From NCBI GenBank assembly GCA_029851415.1, contig CM056743.1:119132305-119196304 (forward strand): 64,000 nucleotides of DNA, given 5' to 3'. Within the stretch, counting starts at the first letter, position 1. Every line of letters begins with the position of its first letter. The position numbers and the translations under genes were made by a program. The notes under the pieces are model-generated. The model had not been told where the DNA came from. It made no database searches and worked only from the letters and a program-made list of their open reading frames with translations. Origin of the DNA: Eretmocerus hayati. Lineage: Eukaryota; Arthropoda; Insecta; Hymenoptera; Aphelinidae. Positions 9,821-23,143 of the stretch are shown piece by piece.

Positions 9821-12800
9821 GTAAGACCATCACGCCTACTGCATGCATGTACGCCAACTCGGGCTTCAATTCATTCAAGCGGCAATGTGCATGTCTCGCA
9901 AGCTCCTCGTTTCGGCGTCGCGGACTGCATGAGAGCTCATTCACCCCGAGGCCACAGCGACCAATTCACACGCGCTTTCCGTTGAATGAATTTAGAATCT
10001 GACCCTGCCCGTGCAACCCATGAGGAGTCGAGTACAACGTACCGTTTCCTCTGAATACATCGATAACAAATTCACTCATTCCAAGATTGAGTTGTTGGTG
10101 TTATATGACAATATTTATATGAGACCAGTTGTTTGATACATCGAGAGCTTAAAAGCAGGTTTCTCCAAAGTTGTTGAATCGTCTAATCTATCAGTGAAAC
10201 AATGGTGGAATCTTTCATGCCTTCATCAACACTTGGGCAATCATTTCAATCTTGATTTCAAGAGTGAAACCCTGATGCACCACAGTCCGATATTAATACA
10301 TCCTGCAAAAATTGCACTCATTGATCGATCAAATTTACCAACAGTGTATCATCAAAAACTGCGTAATCGTAACTCAACCGAAAAAAAAGGGGAAGAAGCC
10401 TTGCACCGGTCAGCCGTGCGGTCTGTCCACGGCCCACGTGCTTTTGGCGCGCTCCCTCCCCCTCCTGGTTCACAGCACACGCGCACGAACTCGATGCTCT
10501 GATTACGAACGATCATCACGTGAAGCTGCACTCCGAAAACTGCGGGAAATTCAAATTTGATGTAAGAATTTTCGTTCCCGGGAGTGCTTGGTGGGGTATC
10601 AATGTAAAAGATACTTGCATGTATGCACGTGAGCATGGTCGAGCATGCGCAAGCCGTAGAATATTATGGCGTAAAATGATACACCAATGGCTACTTGGAT
10701 TACGCTCTCATGATGCCCGCACGCTGCGGAGGTGAGAGAGCGATTATATCCCGCCCCGCACCGGTCTTGCGAACGATGGGTTCCCTGCAAAAGTATATTT
10801 TCGGAATGGAATATTTTCAGGGCTCTGATATGATGGCCTACGTATTTGTTCGAGCTGATTCAATCGAAATATGTATATTTTCTTATCGCACTTTGTAAAC
10901 ATTGACTCGAGAGCATTCTTTTATTGGATATTTGCCAAAGAGTTTCATTTCTCCCATGCGTGATTTGATATCAAATAATAATCATTATGTCAGAGCCAAC
11001 CGTTTTCCAAATTGATCGATGGCCCGGTTATAATTCGACGTTGAACTGACTCGATTCGTATATGAAACTTTATTATCGTCTTCGATTTGTTGATATTTTT
11101 GCATTTATCAGAGAGCTGAGACAAGAATAATGTGGCATGAGCACACATACATGTTGCTTTAGCTTATCGCTTATTAGCATCACTCGAAATTATACTGTGT
11201 TGACAGCTTATCGCACGGATGGTTCTATAATTATGCCTCTTCTCGACACGAAGCTTCGCCGACGGAAATATCCAATTAGCCAGCTTATATGGATAATTGA
11301 CTTGGATATGAAAGCAAATTCCGCGAGGAAACGGGAAAATGTAACAAATTTTCCCTAGTACAGGCATTCGGAGGTCATTTCAATACATCCCACGGATAAT
11401 CACTAATAATAGATGATTGGAGAGCTAACCGACCACTTGTGTAAACATTTGTATTTTATCGATGCTAAAGCAAATAAAGCCAACTTGATCGCTAGCCTTA
11501 TAATAATTTCTCTGAATTCTCGTATGTAAACTTCTGTGCCAGTCTGCAAAATTTTCCGACCGTAATCGAGGCGATTTGCATAGCAATTCGCGTTTCGCGT
11601 GCGACGTGTTCTGGAAAAACACTCATGATCAAATTTCCTCGCGAATTTCTTAATTTCATGTCAGCTCTGATTTAAACATTGGATTCTCAGATACATAAAT
11701 CACTCCAAATCGATTTATCATTCCAGTAAAATGTGTTATCAGTCTTTTTTAACGATTTCGAAACAAAATTTCCATAAGTCACGGAGTCTAATAATACTGC
11801 AAAAAAACGCATCATCCTTCAGTGTGCCGAGCAAATATTTATACGATCAACCGCAGCAGATACATGTGATGCAATGTATTTGTTGGATACGTCGTTCACA
11901 ATCAAAATTGTTGGATCGAGGAAACGCAAATGCATACCAATAATTCATAATGTAAGCGCCGCGCGGTGAGAGGCAAGACGAAAAGTCATAAAATCCAATG
12001 CTTGAGCGAGGAACAACTTTATCCTTAAGCGCTCAAAACAAGCTTTATAACTCGCTGGGAATAATGTGCGGAAAATTTGATGATCCCTTGTATCTGGCGA
12101 TAATCATCGAGTATTACAGTTTCTTTAAATCTCGAGAAATACAATCCGACCTCAAGAAACATATGCGCACACAAGTATCTCAAATCGCACTGTCATGACT
12201 TTTTAACATTGCAATGCAGACTCAAATTCTGGCACACCACATTGAATAGAAGATAATCAATTTTTTTTCTAGCTTGACTGTATTATGAGAAATATCTGAT
12301 ACACCAGCATGATAGTAAAGACAATAGATACTTCCGACACCCACCCTTCCCCAAATGTGGAAATTTCATTGTAACCTACAGTTCCTCGTTGCACTCTAAG
12401 ATTGGAAGAATGATTATTGATTTTTGGAAAAAAGATGCATGCACGCGAGCATGCACGTGGTGTTGGAACAACTTCGATCCAACTGGCAGTGTCAATTAAT
12501 AGTGGATCGAGCTCAATCAAGCATAAATATTCACCGCAACATTATAAGACTCGTGTCAAATTTCCAAGACTATTGCCATTGAATGATATGCTTGACTAAG
12601 TGAATTATGCAAGGATTCCAAGTAGCCTTTGAATTTTAAACTCAGATTCATCAAGAAACGAAGTTTCGTAGTCCCATTACGAGCTCACCACAACAAAGAT
12701 GATCATTCATGATTTTTTTCAAACTCCCAACGAACTTATAAAGAGCCTTTCAGACCGCTCTCAATCCACTCAACTAATCCAATACGAGAGTTACCCTTTT

Positions 12801-14685
12801 AAACGCATATTCGATCGAGATAATACAAATATGTATCTCGGACGGGGTATAACTAGCGCTCGCTTGCACGTGCTTTATACATCCCCATCACATGCTCGTA
12901 ATACCGGCTACCGGGCGTGCACACGCGGCCACGTGACTACATAATACTTGTGCCCGCGCGGCCCCCAGCTAACATGGTTCTCGATATCCATGCATGAGTC
13001 TAACGGAGCGATGTCGCGAACAAACACGTAGTACATAAGCTATCACTACGGCTGCCGTGGATATTGAGGAGCTAGAATATATCTCAGTAAAATAATACAC
13101 GCGCGCCTTCGTATCATAAATGCGAATGTGTATATCGATCAATGAAATAAAATGCAAACGGGAGTGAGTTGTGTTACACGGTGCAGAAAAAATTTAAAAC
13201 AATAATTCTGTGTGGTCGATTTTAATTGAGTGGTATAGGGTTGATATAAGTTTTTGAGACATTGGAATTTTTACTATATATCTATAATTGAGTAGCATAA
13301 TTTTGCTCGCGTGTCGACGGAAAAATTTTCCAAGTGCAATAAAGTCATTCGTTCTTCATTTTCAGAAAAATATAATACGCCGTTATCGTGCACAAACGTC
13401 GACGCTCGTGATTACTCCAGTTTGAGTTGTCTCTCTGCGTATAATTATTGTTCCTCTCTTGACATATCGTGGCCTGAAAAATTGACACGATTGGCTAATT
13501 ACTCTATACCCTCTTTATTTTCCTCATCGTCAACTATATCCTGAGCTAAAGTAGACCTTACTGTGAATCAATTTATGAACAGAAATAATTTCTCACGAAC
13601 ACAGAGTATAGCTGAAACGCGCGATGATAGAAAATAGAACTATAATTGGCCATACGAAGTAATAAATAAGTTGGCCATACGAAAATATATGCCAAAACTG
13701 TCGTAAATTTTATCGCGATTTCATAATCGTTATACCTCCGACACGTAGTGTTATTTCTCGTTTGGACGTAAAACATTCAGAATTGCTATATCTTACCATC
13801 ATCTTCCGCACCCTCATCGAACCAGTGTCAAAACGAGATTTAGAGTTCGTAAAAGAAATATTTTGGCCTCATCGCTATTCGAGCACGTATATAGCGCGCC
13901 ATCGTCTAAATTATTCAAAAATCAAAAATGTCATCGTTCGAGATTTTGGGGATTAGGATCTAGATATCAAAGGCTGTGTAATGTGCAAAATATCAGAAAT
14001 AAAAAGTAAAAAAAAAAGAAGAAAAATCAAGATTGCTTCTGAGTGAGCATTATCGTACGTAAAAACGAGCATGAAAAAAGTGGCCGACGAGATGGGACGA
14101 GCCAGATACATACACTGTATGGATATATCGGGATTGTGAGAAAGACCCACACGCATACATGCACAACATTTTATACACGCGTCCCGCATAATCGGGCAGA
14201 TAAAGCGAGGAGATATACAAGGATATGGTCGCGCGGCCATCGCTTCATATGTATAAGCGATGAATGGTATACGGATTATACTTAACTTTGGGGCGGCTTG
14301 CCAACCTAGTACCCCTTCCCCTCGTCTTTTTTCTTCCGATGGATTGACTACGTATAAAGGACACGAGCATGTTAATGGATAGGGAGAAGAAGAGATATCG
14401 TGATCTTTTTCATCCATGTCGAGGGGCTGTCACAACGTATCAAAGAGACACCATGAATTCTTAATACTTTGAAATCGAATCACGCTGAGCCTGAGATTGA
14501 TTGGAATAATTCTCGGCTTTCTGAATCTGAAACTCTGTCTTTTGTCGTCGAATTGGCTGGTATAAGGAAGGATACTCGTGGACTAGTTCCTATGATTATT
14601 CGGTATAACTTGTGGTACAAAATTTTAGAAAGAATTTCCAAAAAAGCCAATCAGACTCACCTATCTAATTTCTGCTGTTAACCAG
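9821..14685. other. Intron 1 part A, no gene or repeat recognised
   Basis: AT-rich intron. A 13-base direct repeat (TTGGCCATACGAA) occurs near 13646-13683. The short open frames have no family match that I recognise and no consistent coding signal. Confidence 0.5.
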
Positions 14686-14830
14686 GGTGTCTACCAGCCC
14701 TTAAGGTCCTTAAAGACCCTAGAGAATCCCCATCTGATTCTAGAAGTCCATGAGTCGTTGGAAGGCCCTGATTTGCAGAGTAGCTTGGTCTCTAAGATTT
14801 TGGGATCCCAGACTGGTCACGCAAAATGAT
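14686..14830. mobile_element. Possible transposon terminus (GGGTGTCTACC)
   Basis: The start CAGGGTGTCTACCAG is followed by short imperfect repeats of the type CTTAAGGTCCTTAAAGACC. This resembles the ends of a widespread class of arthropod DNA transposons and MITEs with GGTGTCTACC termini. I could not find the matching opposite end nearby, so only a fragment may be present. Confidence 0.3.
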
Positions 14831-17800
14831 AATTAATCAAAGTTCGATATCATAAACTTAATATCCACATCGATTACCTTATATTGTATTGAAATTTCTA
14901 ATGTACTGTTAAAACTCAAAAATCGTTGCAAACCTTCTTGAAAAAGAGGGAATACTCAAAATGTTGATCGGAGATTATGAAGGAATAAGTCAACACCAAA
15001 TGATACCAACCAACTATTCGTGCATCACCACGAAGTAGTGGATAATTCAACAAAAATATACTCAGAAATAGATGGGAATAAAGCTGGTCATCGTATCGAA
15101 TAAATCCATCTTACGAGCCCACAATAATATACAACTGCACTATACATAGCATCATCATTCATGTGGTCTATTGAAACATACCGCATCCTGAAAATTTAAC
15201 GATCGACCAAAATTCACTGTATTGAGATCTTTGTGTATGTATCATTGGTCGAATCGACGAGCCGCCCTCGTGAGCGCAAACAATAAATATCGTCGATCGA
15301 TCAAACGTCATCGGGGTTGTTGAAGAGCGTCGCGGTGGTATGGTCGGACACACGCCACCATAACCACCACCACCACCACCACCACCACCACCACCACCAC
15401 CACCGCAGCGGAAATATGAAAAAATAATATAACGAGGGATGGTATTGAATGAGCGCAGTCGGGTGGTGGTCGCAATCAAATCGGGGACAGTCATTCGAAA
15501 AGCTATACATATAACAGCTCTTCCTTGTCGAATGTACCTATCCGAGAGTATTGAGTCTCTCGGCAAATGTACAAACACTGAATGCGCATACATCGAGGAC
15601 GTATGTGGCAAAAGCAGCCAACACGTGCTCACAGTGCTAACGACAAAGCTCGTTATAGATATATTCAACACGCTCGGCTTTTCGAGTCAATATCCGCTCG
15701 GTTTGTTCCTCCATGCACATATAGATACATACACACCCCCATTGCACTGAATTAGTCGACAGTCTGCTCCTCCCCCGTATACATAAAATACAAATGTACA
15801 TATCTATCCGCATGGTTGGTAATACTATATGGAGAAAAATCAAGCGTAACCTCGATCCATCCGCGAGCAAATAGTGATTATGGTAATAACATAGCTTCGC
15901 GGGGGCCTTTTTCCCAGCCCTCTTATATAATGTAACCATGGCGTATGCCGGATGTGGAACGACGACGACGACGTTCCGGGGCACGTGGAGAGAGCGGTGA
16001 ACGAGCAGGGGTGAGCATTTTATATATATTAGGGTTCCCCATCACGAGACTGCGTATTCCAGCGTTATATTATGAGCGTGTATTTGAGGGGTGAAGCCGA
16101 GTATAGACGATTATTAGCAGCGCGCAAACGGGGTGTTGCTCTTCTAACCGTGCGCGCTCACCTTTTTGTCCCTGTTTACCCAGCAGCTTATGCTACTCGT
16201 TTGAGAGTTTTGATTTCGCTGTTCTGTGAGAGGGTTAAACCCTTTGATTCTTCCCCTTGTTCACTGTTTAAATGCACGACCTTCTGTCTTCATCTTGCAT
16301 GGGGTTTTGTACGCCACCGATGCCCACGACGACTCAGGCCACTGGTGTTTAGTTTGTCAAGTGTTGTCGCACCTTTATGTTCTTCTCTTTTTTCCCTCGT
16401 GATAATAAAAGCTCCCTTTCACGTCTCTTTTGATATAACTAGGCTAAAAGTAACCGCCGCTTTGCTCGGGTTTCAATGCCACTTTGTATCGTCTTGTAAG
16501 AGGGTTGACGAATGACACCTTTGTAAAGGTTAGAGGGTTGGACTTCAACACCACAATCAACATTAAAACTGTCATCGTTTCCAAATATCTACGTGCCTAT
16601 TTAGATTTCAAGTGCTTATCAAATTACGAATCAGGCATTATCACAGATCAAATTAGGTTCCTTCACACGGCTTTGCAGATAGAAAATAAAAATCCTCCAA
16701 TTTTGAGATTGATATCTGACTCTTCCAGAGATTCCATGTAAATGAGGTTAGGTTCTCAGGCAGTTTGAGAGGTTTACTCGGTGTAAAAATGATTTTAAAA
16801 CTGACAATTCAACAATTCGAGACATTGATGTAGGACCTAACCTCAAACATGTTTCAAATCTCAATGAAAGCAGTAGGAATTCTCAAAAAAGTTGTAGATT
16901 TTCTACCACCAAAGAATAGATGTCTAGCTGATTTTTCAAATCGAATTATTAATGAACTCCCACATACATGGCGTTTTTAAACTTGCTGAAGATGATCCTC
17001 GACATTGTTCTCTCCTCATAAACAAAAGTTTGTTGTTTTCAATGTCAGTTCCAAAACAATTTCGACACTTAACCAGAAACATTTTTGAGGTCATTAAACA
17101 GAGGAGAAAACACACGACTGAAGTAGCTCTTGCGAAACCCCATCTTGAACCGTGCAAACAGTATAAAATATACACGACGAGCAAACCGTTGTTGTATCGC
17201 ACGAGGAGTTGGTTGAGAGGGGGAGTGATGGAAGTTTGAGTTTACACAAGTTCCCCCAGGAGATTCGGCAAATATTGATACTTTTAATCGGGATGTTTAG
17301 ACCCAAGCCTGCATCGCCTATGCTGCTCCTAAAAGCCTCGAAACATCTCTTCGTCTTCCTTTTCTCGCCCTCCTCAATCAGCTCTGTAGTGATCCCCGAG
17401 TGATGTTCAACGCCGCCGAACAAATATGCGCAGCTGAAAAAACTCTCCAGAGAGAAGTAACCTCTCCATGTACACTGTCTTGGGTATTATTATACTACAG
17501 TATCGTCTGGTGTGATATTGTTGCAGACAGCTCTCACCAACTGGTGGATGACGATCGTTTGCGTCACTCTAAAATACATACATATCCACAATGTTGTTCT
17601 TTTCCCCCAGACTTCCTGTTTGCTCGAGAACCACATTACTTTTCTAGCAGTGGATCTTCCCTCGAGACTATATCATTCCACTGATATCGGATACCATCCT
17701 ACACGCCCCCGATGATTGAGTATTCCTAGCGCCACATATGCTGCCTTCTATAGTCGTAGAACGCGCTGCATCATGTGCGGTGCCAATTGTAGATGGCGCT

Positions 17801-18615
17801 TCTTTCAAAGGATCATTTGCATAAGCGGTTGGACAGGCGTTCTAAGACGTCCGCTTATTAGTTGAAAGAGTCTTCACCCACGATATGTTTGCTTCGCGAT
17901 GACCGGCCAATTTCGCGCCCGAAACGATAAAGTTCTGACTTTCAAGACGGAATAGACCGATCTCTGTGTGGTACTTGCTGTCTTTGAAGAGATCCTTGGC
18001 GATTACATGCATACAAAAGTTCTGGGAAAGACAGGCGAGAAAAAAAGGAGCCGCAAACTAAAGGGCTGTAATGAGTCTGGGACTATGGCATAAACGAGCT
18101 TGAGGCATTGAATGGCAGGTGCTGTTGAGCTAATGAACCATCGGATAGGCGCAAGTTCCGAGCGGAGGGAGCGGTTTAACGCCGGGATTTCTATCCCCGC
18201 CAAAATGATCCATGCGTGCTGAGCACGGCAAGCATGCGAGCAAGCATGGCACAATGGCCGGAAACGAGCCCTTGGGTATTATTCGCTGTACATCGCTGAC
18301 ACAATGCACATACTAAAATACCTTTTGCTCAAACTTCGAAAATCTACCACACCTTTCAACTTACGCGTAGTCTTTGGCGCTCATGAGCCAAACTCATGTC
18401 TTCTCATGAAAGCGATCTCTGCTCGATCTCGCGTGATTAATCGTCCCATTCCATGAACTGCTTCTAGGGCATCCAAATACTCTATTATTGGATCGAAAAC
18501 GCTCACCTCACACCAGTTATGTCAATAATAGTAAATGGCTACTCGACGTGGTCTAGTTGAAGCAACAAAGAATACGTTGAGCAAAACTTCGTAGCTCGAT
18601 TCCCAAACCCTAGTA
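14831..18615. other. Intron 1 part B, mostly unannotated
   Basis: It holds the trinucleotide repeat at 15363-15404 and a CTCF-like motif at 17789-17799. A 147-codon frame at 16072-16515 has a real ATG but no recognisable domain and a Cys/Arg/Leu composition typical of chance frames. Nothing else is supported. Confidence 0.5.
15363..15404. repeat. (ACC)14 trinucleotide repeat
   Basis: About 14 uninterrupted ACC/CCA units. A poly-Gly or poly-Trp frame on the minus strand is just the translation of this tract. Confidence 0.95.
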
Positions 18616-20163
18616 GTCCGGGGTCTAGGTAGGCTCCCGTATGCACTTTGACGTGCGACCCTGAAACAAACGTATTTTAACGTATTTTTTTGCGTAGAAT
18701 CCGAATCCGTCATTATTTTTCACATAAGTGGTGCAGAAGACCTTCAAAAATGCATTTTTCTAACCTAAAACCGGTGTTCTCGTGAGCTTGTTAATAGCAA
18801 TCGTGTTTCGTGTTTTAAAACCTCTGCATGAGTTGAGATATGTCGTGTGAGGTATCCGAGCATCAATTTTGAGTCCCTGAGAAGGAATATACAGGGTGCT
18901 TTCCGCTGTAACCAGCGCTGAGTATATAACAAGGGGCCTGCTGCGCGAGACTCCTCGTCTCAAGCGAGATCAAAATGTCTCTCTCACATCGACATCCTAG
19001 TGCCACAATAACATCAGATCTGACTCCCCCTTACCCCCCCCCCCCCCCCCCCCCCAAGCAATATACGGGGTTGATTTCCGACAAATGCAGCCAACGTGGA
19101 AGGAATTGATTGGAAATGATCCTAGAATTATCGATATTTTTGTTTGTCAGCTCTGAACCGAATGATTAGCAATTATCAGAGCAGTTATTGGTAAATGAAT
19201 CATGTGCATGTACACGTATACCTGATATACATGTAAGTAAATTTACTTTTCGTATAGAGGAACTCCGCATATCACTATCCGAACGTTGCTATGGTTACGG
19301 CAAACAACAATCAAACGAGTTTTGACACGAAGATCATTGAGAAGGAACGACTTCAAGTTTTTACCATTGGAAATTAATAATCGATAAGAATCGTATTACG
19401 TTGGAAGAGATGTCTCCAAGATTTGCTAGTACCGGAAATCCGCTCAACGGTGCCTCGCATCGTGATAATCGTGTAGATGGAAATAATTTTGGTAACAATG
19501 AAGTACACATGGTAGCAGGACCTACAGCTTCTGCCTTAATGTCATCATTCGATGAAAGAGTTCAAAATGATCATTGACTAGTTGAGGATGATCGATCTAT
19601 ATCTTTCGATGGAATCGTCATGTGGAAAAGACTACCTTCTTTGAAACCTTCCTACGTCAAATGGATCATTTCAAATCAATTCCATCCACGTTGGCTGCAT
19701 TTGTCGGAAATGCACCCTGTATATTGCTTGGGAGGGGGGGGGGGGTAAGGGGGAGTCGGAGCTGATGTTATTGTGGCACTAGGATGTCGATGTGGGAGAG
19801 ACATTTTGATCTCGCTTGAGACGAGGAGTCTCGCGCAGCAGGCCCCTTGTTATATACTCAGCGCTGGTTACAGCGGAAAGCACCCTGTATATTCCTTCTC
19901 AGGGACTCAAAATTGATGTTCGGATACCTCACACGACATATCTCAACTCATGCAGAGGTTTTAAAACATGAAACACGATTGCTATTAACAAGCTCACGAG
20001 AACACCGGTTTTAGGTTAGAAAAATGCATTTTTGAAGGTCTTCTGCACCACTTATGTGAAAAATAATGACAGATTCGGATTCTACGCAAAAAAATACGTT
20101 AAAATAAGTTTGTTTCATGGTCGCACGTCAAAGTGCATACGGGAGCCTACCTAGACCCCGGAC
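18616..20163. mobile_element. 1.55-kb foldback DNA element with ~500-bp inverted arms
   Basis: The left arm (18616-19121) is the near-exact reverse complement of the right arm (19663-20163), with termini GTCCGGGGTCTAGG. Both ends are flanked by TA, which fits a TA target duplication as in Tc1/mariner-type elements. The arms include a C homopolymer (22 C at 19034-19055) that faces a G run of only 12 (19734-19745). The 540-bp loop has a short plus frame starting at ATG 19410 and stopping at TGA 19575, and the same frame is open again after that stop. The product is unrecognised. The element is probably non-autonomous. Confidence 0.85.
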
Positions 20164-22067
20164 TATAGAGCAACTCCAACATTTTACGGCGCATGAGTAA
20201 TCAAGCTACATATTTAACTTTTGGACCAAGAAGTTCTGGTGTTTTTCACTGTGCGTAGTGTTTATGCGCATTGCGCAGCCCGGTGCAGATTCAAATTTGG
20301 GAAAGTCTGTAGAGCTCCTGGTTCATGTATCCGATGACCTTGGTCGATACTATAGAAATGTAACCGTATAGCCGCGATTTCACATCGCTAAAATCGCGGC
20401 GATTTGCTGCCAATATGAACAAGCTCTAATGGGCACAGTTTCCTGTATCTTCTGATACTCTTTAAACAGTTAATTTTTGGTTGTAAATAACACAGCAACT
20501 CTCGCACCCACGTCGAGATGGATTACACCATAAATCTGAAAACCACAGCCCAAAACTGGTGGTGTGTGCTTATACTTAGGGAATCTTTACACACCGTAAT
20601 TGACGTCCAGAGCGAGGGCGCAGGTATATATACTATCTATAGAACGAACGGTGGCGGTTGAAACATCATGCTGAGGATCTCCCATTTTGACAACACTACG
20701 TCGGCTCATCGCCAGAGGGCCATGTTTACAGCGCTGACATACAATTGAATACCTAATCTTATTAGCTGGGCCGAAACTGCTGTTTCGCTGTCGCTGGTCG
20801 TATATAAACTTCCCATTCGTTCAAAGGTCCGAATCTTTTTGACCTATCAAATATCGCCGTGAATAGATATCGGGCACACCCATCTCATCGGATGGACAGA
20901 TCTGCTGTCTATGTGCGAACGCGTTAGTCCGAAAAGCTATTGGCCCATTTTGCATTTGGCTGCCCTTGTGCACCGTAATATCACGCTCGCAGCAATTTTT
21001 TTTTCTCTCTCTCTCTCTCTCCTGACCACGGCTCCATTCTTCGGGCCATTTTGAGGGGTCTCGAACCTTTTCTTCATCCTCGAAGCTGATCCTGGATCCC
21101 TCGAATCCCGAGCCGCTTTTTATTATAATGTACAGCTCGAGCGTATGTGCCCACACTCCGGGATATGGGTTATATATCCAGTCAAGAGGGTTTCTCTCTA
21201 AGCGTTTGGAACACGAGCTATTGTGCGAGCGAGGGGCGCAATTGTATTTACGTCCGCGCGCGCTACGGCTTTGAAAGAGAGAAGAAATGAACGCAAAGGG
21301 CAGAGCCAGAGAGAGAGAGAGAGAGAAACTGTTGCGGCTGTATCTCTATTTCTTGCTTAAATAACTCTCAAATTACGTGAGGCCTCGTGAGTCGATTGGT
21401 ACCCTCGCCATTGTCGTGTTAAACGGCCCTTGTGCGAATATTGTGTCCCGGATCATATTGCTCTTATTCTCGGTAAAGCAAGTGAAACGCAAACTCGGAT
21501 TTTGATGCGGTGAATCATAATTACCACGTGCTTCGGTATATAGGCACATCAGGATTGGCTAGTTTTTCTTGGCGTTGCTAATTCTCCCTTCTTCCATCAG
21601 GTTGAATGCTCATAGTCGGATCCGGTGTTGTTCTTGGATAAAATAGTATTCAAAAATCCAGAAATAATGAAGTTTGCCATAACTCGACGTTCTTCTGAGA
21701 CAGCCATTTTAAAAATAATTTGAGAATAACATCATTATTCTCGCGATTGAATTGAACTTGGAGGGATATCTTATGTGTGTCTTCAACGGTTGTTCTCGGC
21801 CAATGGACCATTAACGTTTTTCGTGTTTAATCGTGGCGTGTTTTTGAGAACCAGCCATTCACCCTAACCTAATTCTCTGATTTGCTCGGGAACCATGCCA
21901 GCGGAGCGAGCAAGAATTCCTGATGCGAGGAAACCTGCTCCGGAGGGTTCGGTACATTTGCCATGCTACCCTCATCGTGCTTATGCCACTTTTCGTAAGC
22001 ATGAACAGCGAAACTGTGACATTTCATGCCTCACATTGTTGAAGTGTAAATATCAGCTAATCGATCG
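20164..22067. other. Intron 1 part C, unannotated
   Basis: It contains a CT tract near 21002-21022 and a GA tract near 21310-21328. No exon, RNA or transposon end is supported. Confidence 0.5.
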
Positions 22068-22100
22068 AAAATAAAGCCCCTCATACAGCCCGCAAGCCAG

Positions 22101-22204
22101 AGTTGGCAGATCCAAAGAGCGGTCACCCATCCAAGTACTAACCGCGCCCATCGATGTTTAACTACGATGATCGGCTGAGCTGACACTCAACGACTCTACC
22201 AACT
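22101..22204 (-). pseudogene. 5S rRNA-derived sequence (pseudogene or 5S-headed SINE)
   Basis: Read on the minus strand, the block GCGCGGTTAGTACTTGG followed by ATGGGTGACCGC matches the internal control region of 5S rRNA, preceded by GTTAAACATCGATGGG, close to the insect GTTAAGCAACATCGGG. The part upstream, CAGCTCAGCCGATCATCG, corresponds to CTCGTCCGATCACCG. The molecule is about 104 nt rather than about 120: some 8 nt are missing in the 5' half and 6 in the 3' half. The ends AGTTGGTAGA and TCTGCCAACT can form a 10-bp terminal helix although they differ from the usual 5S ends. A TTTT run at 22068-22071 (minus strand) could terminate Pol III about 30 nt downstream. It may be a 5S pseudogene, the head of a SINE3-type element, or a divergent expressed copy. 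Confidence 0.7.
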
Positions 22205-22484
22205 ACACTGAAAAACTTGTGGTACCAAATCGCACCACGAAATCGCATCGGCGTTCGCAACACGCTGTTGGTGCGAATTTGCAGCACAGTTGAGCAGATC
22301 CGCTGCACATGTTGCTGCCGAGTGCCGACGCATCGGTCCCTCCCCTACCGACTTTGCCACGGCAGGTGTGCCGGCTTTTCGCACCAACCGTGTCGCCGGC
22401 GTGCAGCACAGGCATCAGTGAGAGTGACGCTACTTGTTTACTCGAGGAAAGATCATGATAGACAGCAACTGTGCATGATCAATC
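22205..22484. repeat. Hairpin-forming repeat block with GCACCAC/GTGGTGC motifs, part 1
   Basis: Directly next to the 5S-like sequence, GTGGTACCAAATCGCACCAC (22219-22238) can fold on itself. GGTGCGAATTTGCAGCACA (22270-22288) recurs with two changes at 23238-23256. The block starts CACTGAAAAAC, which looks like a transposon tip, but no matching right end was found. Confidence 0.4.
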
Positions 22485-22789
22485 CGGGCTTTGTGAATCC
22501 TTTAATAATGTTCTGATTGGCATGTATGATAGCTCAAAATTTTCGCAATTAAAAATCTAACAACTTCCTCGCTCTCTTATATGGATTCAGCAACGGTTTT
22601 CCCAAAAATCAAGGTCAAAAATAGAGCATGCAAATTAGGCGCTAGGTAGGGGTTTTCCTTCATTTTTGAGAGAACCTATCGCTCAAACCTCGTAATAGTA
22701 AGCGAGAAAGTTGTTAGATTTTTAATTGCGAAAATTTTGAGCTATCACACTTGTCAATCAGACCATTATTGAGGAATTCACAGAGCCCG
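22485..22789. mobile_element. 305-bp foldback MITE
   Basis: The left arm (22485-22577, starting CGGGCTTTGTGAAT) is the reverse complement of the right arm (22698-22789) with few mismatches, around a loop of about 120 bp. No coding capacity. The target duplication is not obvious. It is a typical miniature inverted-repeat element that needs a transposase from elsewhere. Confidence 0.85.
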
Positions 22790-23143
22790 AAGCGAGAAAA
22801 ATATCGGAGCGAGTCGGGGCAGAATCAGTAGCTTGAGCGGCGACCGCATAGCCCCATGCAAAAAGCATTAGGCAAAATTTTCAACTCGGTCTAGTTTACG
22901 CAATTCTGCTCGGATTCAGACCCACAAGCGCTCAAACTCTTCGTTTTCGAAAACCCTACAATCGCCTCGCATACTGTTGCCACATCTGAGCTACGGTTTT
23001 TGAGCTACTTGCATGAGAAGACCAAAGCCCGCACTAAACACGTTCAAAAACTTCGAATGTTACCTCCCGTGGAATGCCGTTTTCCGCCGCTCGGAGGCGC
23101 TGAAATTCACATGTCCCATAGCCAATACGCGCGGCTGAACATT

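Noticed and set aside
15168..15671. 167-codon minus frame with a glycine run
   Set aside because: The glycines are the translated (ACC)14 microsatellite, and the flanks show no domain.
16072..16515. 147-codon plus frame with a true ATG
   Set aside because: No recognisable domain, composition rich in Cys, Arg and Leu, and no splice or promoter context. It is better explained as chance in 64 kb.
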